NCBI GenBank assembly: GCA_016218805.1
Contig: JACRCW010000065.1
Span: 30,040-94,039 of the forward strand
DNA: 64,000 nucleotides
Direction of reading: 5' to 3'
Source of the DNA: Deltaproteobacteria bacterium
GTDB taxonomy: Bacteria; Myxococcota; JACRCW01
Positions 34,503-42,905 of this stretch are shown piece after piece; position 1 is the stretch's first letter, and each line of letters starts with the position of its first letter. Under the pieces are notes generated by a model. It worked only from the letters and a program-made list of their open reading frames with translations. It had not been told where the DNA came from and did no database searches. Both the position numbers and the translations under genes were made by a program.

Positions 34503-34550
34503 ACCCCCCCGTTCGGGGGGTTACGGACGGTTCACCGCGCCCTCTAGTTT
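34503..34550 (+). promoter_or_regulatory. GC palindrome 6 and promoter of terpene synthase 2
   Basis: A-C7-GTTC-G6-T-T at 34503-34522. TAGTTT at 34545-34550 is 24 nt after the last G, the same spacing as at terpene synthase 1, and 47 nt before ATG 34598. TTACGG and CTAGTTTGCGCA are shared with copy 1. Confidence 0.65.
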
Positions 34551-34597
34551 GCGCAGGCACGGACCCGCACGCCGCGGATCCCCCTGGAGGTCACGCC

Positions 34598-35737
34598 ATG
34601 CGCGCCCCCCATCACGGTCAGCAGTTCCGCATTGCCTCGGCCCGCGAGGCGGCGGGCTTGCCCACCCATGATTCGCTGCGCCTCCAGGCCTGGCCCAGCC
34701 ACTGGTGCTGCCCGGTGCGCCGCAACCCGCACGCCGCGGCCGTGGAGGCGGCCGTGCTGTCGTGGTTGTTTGACCTGGGGTGTTCGCCGGCGGAGGTGGC
34801 GCGCGCGCGGAAGTTTGACGCCGCCGGGTACGTGGGGCTGCCCTTTCCGCTGCTCTCCCACCCCCAGGCCCTGCGCGTGGGCAAATACCTGGCGCTGTGG
34901 CTGCTGTGGGATGACGTCCACTTGGAGCGCCCGGAGAACCGCTGGCGGCTGACCAGCGAGCACATCCTCTCCAACCTCCGGCCGCCGCAGATGACCCGGT
35001 TTGATGAGGGCTGGTGGCAGCTGTTCCAGGAGTTCGCCGCGGTGCGCAGCCCCCGCTGGCTGGACGGGCTGTGCAACACCATGACCGCCTGGTGCGCAGC
35101 CGCCATGGATGAAGCACTGATGGTGCGCCGCTTCCGTGAGCAGGGCGAAGTGCCGTCGTTTGACCGGCAGCTGCAGGTGCGCATCGCCACCATCGGGATG
35201 TTTGGCACCGTGTACCTGCTGGAGGACGGCTACGGTTACGAACTGCCCGTTGACTTCCACGCGCATCCCACCGTGCAGCGCATGACGGTGCTGGCCAACC
35301 AGATTGTCGGGTTGGGCAATGACCTGTTCAGCTGCGCCAAGGACGTTGCCACCGGCCAGCTCAACCTGGTCACCACGGTGATGCAGGAACGCGGCCTGAC
35401 CCCGGCCGCCGCGCTGGAGACCATCATCCAGCTGCATGATGAATCACTGCAGGAATATGACCAGCTGGCCGAGACGCTGGGCACCTGGTCTCCCGAAGCC
35501 GACCCGTACATCGCGCGGTGGGTGCAGGACGTCCGCTACGCGTCCCTGGGCTTCACGCTGTGGGAGGCGCAGGCACCCCGCTACGCCGCGCACCGCCTGG
35601 TGGTGGACGGCGCGGTGGTGGCGCCGTCCTTCCTGTTTGTCCCGGCCCTGGCCAGCGCCGCCCCCGGGCCCGTGGACGCCCTTCCCCATCCCTGTCCCCC
35701 GCCTCCCCAGGCCAGCCGCTCCGGAGCCTCTCCATGA
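34598..35737 (+). CDS. Class I terpene synthase, copy 2
   Basis: 379 residues from ATG 34598 with CTGGAGG upstream. Motifs: DDVHLE (Asp105, Asp106), QVRIATIG, NDLFSCAKD (Asn241, Ser245, Asp249) and the C-terminal RY pair. As in copy 1, the third NSE ligand is Asp rather than Glu. Differences from copy 1 are mostly conservative but include HW/CC changes near the N-terminus and the loop after NSE (VATGQ versus IVEGQ), so product specificity may differ. The stop overlaps the next start. Confidence 0.93.
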   Translation: MRAPHHGQQFRIASAREAAGLPTHDSLRLQAWPSHWCCPVRRNPHAAAVEAAVLSWLFDLGCSPAEVARARKFDAAGYVGLPFPLLSHPQALRVGKYLALWLLWDDVHLERPENRWRLTSEHILSNLRPPQMTRFDEGWWQLFQEFAAVRSPRWLDGLCNTMTAWCAAAMDEALMVRRFREQGEVPSFDRQLQVRIATIGMFGTVYLLEDGYGYELPVDFHAHPTVQRMTVLANQIVGLGNDLFSCAKDVATGQLNLVTTVMQERGLTPAAALETIIQLHDESLQEYDQLAETLGTWSPEADPYIARWVQDVRYASLGFTLWEAQAPRYAAHRLVVDGAVVAPSFLFVPALASAAPGPVDALPHPCPPPPQASRSGASP

Positions 35738-36150
35738 CCCTCACCCTCAGCCAACACGGCAGCTTCCTGGATGTCATTGTCACCCAAACCCTCACGCCGG
35801 ATGACGTGGCGGACCTGCTGCGGGCCATTGACGCGCAGCGCCTCAGGGGGCCGTTTGTGATCCTCACGGACACCAGCGGCATGAAGGCCGCGCCGCGCCC
35901 GGTGGTCATGTTGTTTGTGGAGGGCATGAAGACCCGCCCGCCGCTCAGGGACATCTGGCTGGCCAATGCGGTCGTGGTGAATTCGCCCGCGGCGCGTTTT
36001 GTGTTGTCCACGCTGTTGATGATTGCGCCCATGCCCACGCAGGTGAAGGCCTTTGACAAGCGTGCGGATGCTGAAACCTGGCTGACGGACGTGTTGCGCC
36101 AGGCTCAGCTGAAATCCGCCCGAAACCCCGCTCAACAGGAGAATCCATGA
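35734..36150 (+). CDS. SpoIIAA/STAS-like protein partner of terpene synthase 2
   Basis: 138 residues; start ATG 35734 overlaps the terpene synthase stop, and its own stop overlaps the next start (36147-36150). It is nearly identical to the copy-1 protein over 129 residues and has nine extra C-terminal residues (RNPAQQENP). The conserved FVILTDTSGMKAAPRP segment is unchanged, which suggests it is important. The double overlap makes stoichiometric co-expression with the synthase likely. Confidence 0.75.
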   Translation: MTLTLSQHGSFLDVIVTQTLTPDDVADLLRAIDAQRLRGPFVILTDTSGMKAAPRPVVMLFVEGMKTRPPLRDIWLANAVVVNSPAARFVLSTLLMIAPMPTQVKAFDKRADAETWLTDVLRQAQLKSARNPAQQENP

Positions 36151-36923
36151 GTTCGCTGGCTGTACTCATCAATGCCTATTCACTGCCTACCGGCCGCCGC
36201 TTGGTGGCCCACCGCGAGGTCCGCATCATTGCCGACCGCACCGCCCAGGGACCGCTGGTGGCGCACCTGGACCGCGCGCTGATCCATGACACACAGGTCC
36301 GCCGCATGGAGGTGGAGTTCCGGAACAACCGCAACCGTCCCACGGACTCCGGGCCGTTGCTGGCGCTGGATATGGCGGGGGACCGCATCCTGTCCGCCCT
36401 GTATGACGGAGCGGGCGCCGTGGTGCGGGCCAACGTCCCCGGGACCCCGGTGGCCGCCGCGCGCACGCTGCTGGAGCAGATCTTCCCGGCGGGCGTGGCG
36501 GCCATTTCGCAGAAGCCGCTGGAGGAGCAGTGGACGGAGACTGACATCATTGTGGAGCGGTTTGCCGGGGACCTGGGGCCGGTGATGGACGCGCTGCACT
36601 TTCAACCGTACGCGGTGGAGCTGGCGCGGATTGCCCGGGAGGTTCGGGCGCTGATGCGGTCCACGCACAACGGCATGCTGACCTTAAAGAAGCTGACGGA
36701 TGCGCGCCAGGTGGGTCACCAGGGGATGCTGGAGACCATGGCGCGGGTGATTGGCCTGTTCCCGGAGGAGACGGATGAACAGACCCAGCGCCGCGCAGAG
36801 CTGTTGGGCCCCGTTCTCACCCAGCAGGAAGAGGTGCGCGCCGCCCGCAAGCGCCGGCGGCCCCCCACGGACGTCAACCCGGACACCGGTGAAGTGGAAA
36901 TGACCGACGACATTCCGGGTTGA
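36147..36923 (+). CDS. Hypothetical protein, third gene of terpene synthase 2 operon
   Basis: 258 residues. It starts MSSLAVLINAYSLPTGRRLV and is mixed alpha/beta, then helical from about 140, with a basic, Pro-rich tail (RAARKRRRPPTDVNPDTGE). No signal peptide, membrane helix or catalytic motif. No family was recognised (a DUF6261-like helical protein is conceivable). ATGA overlap with the STAS-like gene ties it to the operon. No counterpart in copy 1. Confidence 0.7.
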   Translation: MSSLAVLINAYSLPTGRRLVAHREVRIIADRTAQGPLVAHLDRALIHDTQVRRMEVEFRNNRNRPTDSGPLLALDMAGDRILSALYDGAGAVVRANVPGTPVAAARTLLEQIFPAGVAAISQKPLEEQWTETDIIVERFAGDLGPVMDALHFQPYAVELARIAREVRALMRSTHNGMLTLKKLTDARQVGHQGMLETMARVIGLFPEETDEQTQRRAELLGPVLTQQEEVRAARKRRRPPTDVNPDTGEVEMTDDIPG

Positions 36924-37353
36924 CCGGCCCCGGACGGGGTCCTCCACCGGGCCGCATGCCCGTCAACCGGGGTCCCGGGGGGTCCACCACCCCTCCGCGC
37001 GGCGAATGACCCCCTCCCAGCGGGGTCAAAGACCGGGTGCACCGGGTCCGGGATGCGGTGGCCACCGGGGCTTGACCCGGTCCAAGGGCGCTTGGCCAGG
37101 CGTCAACCGGGTCCGCCACCGCGCAACCGGGTGGGTCAGCCGCCGTCCGGAGGGGGTGGGGACCCCCGCAGGGGTGGGTTGACCTTGGGCCGGCGGGGTC
37201 CATCACCCCCGTGCGGGTGGGTCAACCGGCCGTTTCTGCGGTGTTCGCTGCGGTCATGGCCGGGTGGCAGCACGCCCGCTGGACCCGAGCACCAGGGGTT
37301 GTTGACGGCGTCCCCCTTACATGTAGGGTGCTGGCGCTGAGTCGAGTTCCCGC
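36924..37353. repeat. Repeat-rich spacer with GGTCAACCGG and GGGGTC motifs
   Basis: 430 bp without a gene. Short motifs recur irregularly: CGTCAACCGG near 36960 and 37100, GGGTCAACCGG near 37218, plus many GGGGTC/GACCCC words in both orientations. They resemble in style the GGGGGTCAC array at 21.2-21.4 kb and the GGTCAACC words at 38.34-38.42 kb. Weak ordering, so not a classical tandem array. Confidence 0.6.
37302..37329 (+). promoter_or_regulatory. Possible sigma70-type promoter
   Basis: TTGACG (37302-37307), 16-nt spacer, TAGGGT (37324-37329); 24 nt before ATG 37354. Confidence 0.35.
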
Positions 37354-37707
37354 ATGAAACGTCCCAGTATGAAGACCATCATCCTCTTAGGTGTGCTGCT
37401 GCTCGGCCTGGGCGGTGGGGGGCTCGCTTGGCGCGCGCTGCACCGCAAGCCGCGCCCGCCGCCCAGGGGGCTGCCTGGCGCTGCCCTGGTGGTGGAGGCG
37501 GACGGGACGCTCCGGTTTGGCGGGTGCCCGGATGGCCTGGTGGCATGCATCGAGCGGGCGCACCTGCAGGCCATCCGTCCCAATGGCAACCTGGATTGCG
37601 CCATCCTGGCGGACCCGGCCGCGCCACTGGCGGCGCTGCTGGAGGCTGACGCCGTGTGCGCTGCCGGCGGGTTCCTGCCCGTGCGCGCACGGTTGATTGG
37701 TGAATAG
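37354..37707 (+). CDS. Small membrane-anchored protein
   Basis: 117 residues. One N-terminal helix (TIILLGVLLLGLGGGGLAW) followed by a basic Pro-rich stretch and a small domain with two cysteines (RFGGCPDGLVACIERAHL) and later LDCAILADP and AVCAAGG. The topology could be periplasmic. An in-frame ATG at 37369 is an alternative start. Function unknown. Confidence 0.6.
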   Translation: MKRPSMKTIILLGVLLLGLGGGGLAWRALHRKPRPPPRGLPGAALVVEADGTLRFGGCPDGLVACIERAHLQAIRPNGNLDCAILADPAAPLAALLEADAVCAAGGFLPVRARLIGE

Positions 37708-37721
37708 CCCCTGAAAACCAG

Positions 37722-37754
37722 AACCCCCGGTCTCCGCATGCGGAGCCGGGGGTT
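37722..37754. terminator. Bidirectional terminator hairpin
   Basis: Near-perfect inverted repeat: AACCCCCGG + CTCCGCA pairs with TGCGGAG + CCGGGGGTT, with one bulged T. It lies between convergent genes ending at 37707 and 37784. In the minus direction it is followed by GGTTTTC. Confidence 0.8.
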
Positions 37755-37783
37755 CCAGATACCAGTGAAATGCTGCTGCTAGC

Positions 37784-38293
37784 TCACGGCTGCTTGGTCA
37801 CCGTGAACTTGAAGCTCGCGGTCTTGCCCGTGGTCAGGCCGCTGCTGACGATGAAGTACAGCGCGGTGCCCGTGTAGCCCGTGGACATCGGCGTGATGTC
37901 GATCTTGGTGTGCTCCGTCGCGTCGGAGATGCTGGTCGGGTCGGAAGCGTAGGAGGACTGGCCCCACGTGCCGTCGCTGCCCAGACCGAACTGCAGGTAG
38001 TCGCCCGCGTCCGTGGCCGCGTCCAGCTTCACCTTCACGGTGTACTTGTCCGTGTCCACCGCGGCCGCCGCGAGGGTGGCCTTGTAGTAGGCGTACGAGC
38101 CCGTCATCACGGTCGAGTCGCAGGCCTTGCCCGAGGCCTCAGTTCCCACCGTGAACGCCTTGGCGGTCGCCGCGGTGTAGTTGCTGTCGCAGCCGCCGCC
38201 GCCGCCGTTATCGTCGTCGTCATCGCCGCCAGTGCAGCCCATCGCCAAAGCGCCCGCCACGAGCGGCAGCATCAACATCTTGATCAGCTTCAT
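37784..38293 (-). CDS. Secreted lipoprotein with beta-sandwich domain
   Basis: 169 residues from ATG 38291-38293 with AAGGGAG upstream. Lipobox ALAMGC is followed by an Asp run and Gly run (TGGDDDDDNGGGGG), a linker typical of highly expressed surface lipoproteins. The rest is Thr/Ser/Ala-rich beta strands (TGSYAYYKATLAAAAVDTDKY ... KTASFKFTVTKQP) like a PPC/carbohydrate-binding sandwich. The lower GC of third positions and the strong terminator suggest high expression. Confidence 0.75.
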   Translation of the reverse strand: MKLIKMLMLPLVAGALAMGCTGGDDDDDNGGGGGCDSNYTAATAKAFTVGTEASGKACDSTVMTGSYAYYKATLAAAAVDTDKYTVKVKLDAATDAGDYLQFGLGSDGTWGQSSYASDPTSISDATEHTKIDITPMSTGYTGTALYFIVSSGLTTGKTASFKFTVTKQP

Positions 38294-40606
<2,313 letters not shown>

Positions 40607-40821
40607 CGACGTGGTCTTGTGCCCTCCCGCGCGTCCCGTGGCAACCCGCAGCCGCTGCGGCCTCGCGCACCGGGTGCGCCCAGCCTGCGCGATCCGAAGG
40701 AACATCGGGTCCCGCCCGGGCCCATGGCACCCCGGCCGCCCCCGGGCACCCGGGACGCAAGCCGGTGAACGCCAAGGGGTAAACCCCGACGTCACATGCC
40801 GCAGTGCGGCAAGAAGGCGGA

Positions 40822-40838
40822 CTGACACGGTTCTTGCT
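40822..40838 (+). promoter_or_regulatory. Sigma54-like promoter of cytochrome 1
   Basis: TGACACGGTTCTTGCT (from 40823) matches the sigma54 pattern TGGCACG-N4-TTGCW except for A at the second G of the -24 GG. It is 62 nt before the GTG start at 40900. The identical 16-mer precedes the second cytochrome gene. Confidence 0.65.
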
Positions 40839-40899
40839 GCCCGCGCCTGACACTGGCCGCCCCGGGGGTGAGTGGGAAGGTGGCCCGCGAGAGGCTGTC

Positions 40900-42054
40900 G
40901 TGACCCGCTTGCCGCATTGTTCTCTTCGCCACGCCCGGTTTGCCGTACTGCTGGGCGGGCTCATGATGGCTGCGGCCGGCAGCCTGGCCGCGGGCGAGAA
41001 AGCCAAGGGCAAGCCACCCCCGGCGCCTCCGCCCAAGAGTGCGCCGCCGGCCAAGGCCCCGCCAGCCGCCAAGGGCGCGCCGGTCAAGCCGCTCCCGCCA
41101 CTCAAGCAGGGCGCCCACGCGCCGCTCAAGGAGAAGGTCGCCTACGTCCACGGCCCGTTTGAAGAAGGGGATTGCAGCATCTGCCACAAGAACAAGGACC
41201 CCAAGAACCCCGGCCCGGCGCTGGACCCCACCCCGGAACTCTGCCTGGGCTGCCACGAGGAATACCGCGAATACTCCACGCAGCGCGTGGTGAAGCACCG
41301 TCCCACCCAGGAGGGGTGCACCTGGTGCCACAACCCGCACAACTCCAAGCAGCCGCACCTGCTGCTGGAGGAGAGCAGCGCGCTGTGCCTGCGCTGCCAT
41401 GACGCGGTCCGGCAGGTGCTGCAGAACGGGAAGGTGAAGCACGGCGCCGTGGAAGAGGGTGAGAAGTGCATGACCTGCCATGAGCCGCACGGCAGCAACA
41501 TTGAGAGCCTGCTGGTGAAGCTGCCCTTTGACCTGTGCGTGGAGTGCCACGCCAAGGACACGCAGCTGGATGACCAGGGCAAGGCGCTGACCAACATGAA
41601 GAAGCTGCTGGATGACAACCCGGAGTGGCACGCACCGGTGGCGGCCAAGGACTGCAGCGTCTGCCACAACCCGCACGCCAGCCCCAACTTCCGCCTGCTG
41701 ACCAGCGAATACCCCGCCCGGTTCTATGAGCCGTATTCCGTCAAGACCTACGCGCTGTGCTTTGAGTGCCACAACGAGCAGATGGCGGCCACCGAGGAGA
41801 CCACCGCGCTCACCGAGTTCCGCGACGGCAAGCGCAACCTGCACCACCTGCACGTGAACAAGGCGGAGCGCGGCCGCACCTGCCGCGCCTGCCACGAGGT
41901 GCACGCCTCCAAGTGGCCCTTCCACATCCGCGAGGGCGTGCCGTTTGGGAACAAGGGATGGATCCTGAAGATCCAGTACGAGAAGACGGCAACCGGCGGG
42001 TCCTGCGCCAAGAGCTGCCACCCCAAGCGCGTCTACAACCGGACCATCAAATGA
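40900..42054 (+). CDS. Periplasmic multiheme cytochrome c, paired-CxxCH type, copy 1
   Basis: 384 residues from GTG 40900 (GAGAGG upstream). Signal peptide HARFAVLLGGLMMAAAGSLAAG, a Lys/Pro-rich linker to about residue 75, then nine CxxCH sites (CSICH, CLGCH, CTWCH, CLRCH, CMTCH, CVECH, CSVCH, CFECH, CRACH) and one CAKSCH (Cx3CH). Each would bind covalent c-type haem; pairs such as CTWCHNPH and CMTCHEPHGS are the doubled-CxxCH signature. It is likely an electron carrier or storage protein in the periplasm. Haem at the Cx3CH site is uncertain. Coupled by ATGA to the redoxin-like gene. Confidence 0.92.
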   Translation: MTRLPHCSLRHARFAVLLGGLMMAAAGSLAAGEKAKGKPPPAPPPKSAPPAKAPPAAKGAPVKPLPPLKQGAHAPLKEKVAYVHGPFEEGDCSICHKNKDPKNPGPALDPTPELCLGCHEEYREYSTQRVVKHRPTQEGCTWCHNPHNSKQPHLLLEESSALCLRCHDAVRQVLQNGKVKHGAVEEGEKCMTCHEPHGSNIESLLVKLPFDLCVECHAKDTQLDDQGKALTNMKKLLDDNPEWHAPVAAKDCSVCHNPHASPNFRLLTSEYPARFYEPYSVKTYALCFECHNEQMAATEETTALTEFRDGKRNLHHLHVNKAERGRTCRACHEVHASKWPFHIREGVPFGNKGWILKIQYEKTATGGSCAKSCHPKRVYNRTIK

Positions 42055-42902
42055 GTGGCGCCCTGCAGACCTTCCGCCGGCCGGTGGAAGCCGCCGCGCT
42101 GGTGCTGGCCGCCGGCGCGCTGTGGTGCGGCGCCGCTGACGGCGAGCCGCTGCCCCCGGGAACCCAGCTGGAACAGCTCACGCTGCCCACGCTGGACGGC
42201 GGCAAGGCCGAGCTGATGGGTAGAAACGCCAAGGTCAACGTGGTGCTGTTCTTCCGCCCGGGCCAGGAGTTCTCCGCGCTGGTCCTCAAGGACCTGGCCG
42301 CGTGCGAGCAGGAGATGGCGGGCAAGCCGGTGCACTTTGCCGCGGTGGTGACGGACCAGTACCCCGGCGCCGACGTGCAGGCCGCGGTTACCGCCGCCGG
42401 CGTGAAAATGCCCGTGTTTGTGGACGGGGGCGCCGCGCTCAGTGGCCGCTACAAGGTCATCCAGAACCCCGCCATGGCGGTGATTGACGGGAAGCTGAAA
42501 CTGGTGGTCTTTGTGCCGTACACCAAGAACCACGCGCAGGTGATCCGCGCCCGCATCCGCCACGCACTGGGCGAGCTCACCGACGCCGAGCTGGACACCA
42601 TCCTCCACCCGCCCAGCCAGCAGGCCGGCGGCCTGGAGGGCGCCGCCGCGCATCGCCACCTCAAGCTCGCGGAGCGGCTGCTGGCGGCGGGCAACGCGGA
42701 GAAGGCGGCGGATTCGGCCCGCAAGGCGCTGGACAAGGACCCCAACCTGGCCGACGCGCATGCGCTGTTGGGCGCCGCGTTGGCGCTGGGCGGGGACTGC
42801 GCCGGGGCGCGCAAGGCGTTTGACGCCGCGCTGGCGCTGGACAAACAGAATGCCCGTGCCCTCCAGGGCCGGAAGGAATGCGAGGGCGGAGCCAAGAGGT
42901 GA
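42051..42902 (+). CDS. Exported redoxin-fold protein with TPR tail, no active-site Cys
   Basis: 283 residues from ATG 42051, overlapping the cytochrome stop. A probable signal (EAAALVLAAGALWCGAADG) is followed by a thioredoxin-fold domain (LPTLDGGKAELMGRNAKVNVVLFFRPGQEFS). Where TlpA/AhpC proteins have a Cys-bearing motif there is FFRPGQEFS, so no peroxidatic or CxxC cysteine. PAMAVIDG-like cis-Pro loop is present. The C-terminus (about 195-283) is two or three TPR units. It may be a structural partner of the cytochrome or kinase. Confidence 0.8.
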   Translation: MSGALQTFRRPVEAAALVLAAGALWCGAADGEPLPPGTQLEQLTLPTLDGGKAELMGRNAKVNVVLFFRPGQEFSALVLKDLAACEQEMAGKPVHFAAVVTDQYPGADVQAAVTAAGVKMPVFVDGGAALSGRYKVIQNPAMAVIDGKLKLVVFVPYTKNHAQVIRARIRHALGELTDAELDTILHPPSQQAGGLEGAAAHRHLKLAERLLAAGNAEKAADSARKALDKDPNLADAHALLGAALALGGDCAGARKAFDAALALDKQNARALQGRKECEGGAKR

Positions 42903-42905
42903 CCC

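Larger units (their letters stand above)
34030..34597. other. Intergenic region with two palindromes and a hairpin
   Basis: 568 bp without a supported gene. It holds palindromes 5 and 6 and an 8-bp hairpin at 34315-34333 (GGCTTGCC, loop GCA, GGCAAGCC) followed by T-rich sequence near 34346-34360, possibly a terminator remnant. No transposon ends seen. Confidence 0.6.
34503..36150 (+). repeat. Duplicated terpene synthase-STAS module, copy 2
   Basis: Direct repeat of 27332-28963. In this copy the terpene synthase tail is longer and overlaps the SpoIIAA-like start (ATGA, 35734-35737), and a third gene follows in the operon; copy 1 has no third gene. Confidence 0.9.

Noticed and set aside
22100..34522. 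GC palindromes read as rho-independent terminators
   Set aside because: Only copy 4 has a T run after it, most have no gene reading into them, and all lie at a fixed short distance upstream of promoter-like hexamers and start codons.
22100..36150. Palindrome cluster as a transposon or integron array
   Set aside because: No transposase, integrase, terminal repeats or target duplications were seen; the only long repeat is the terpene synthase-STAS module itself.
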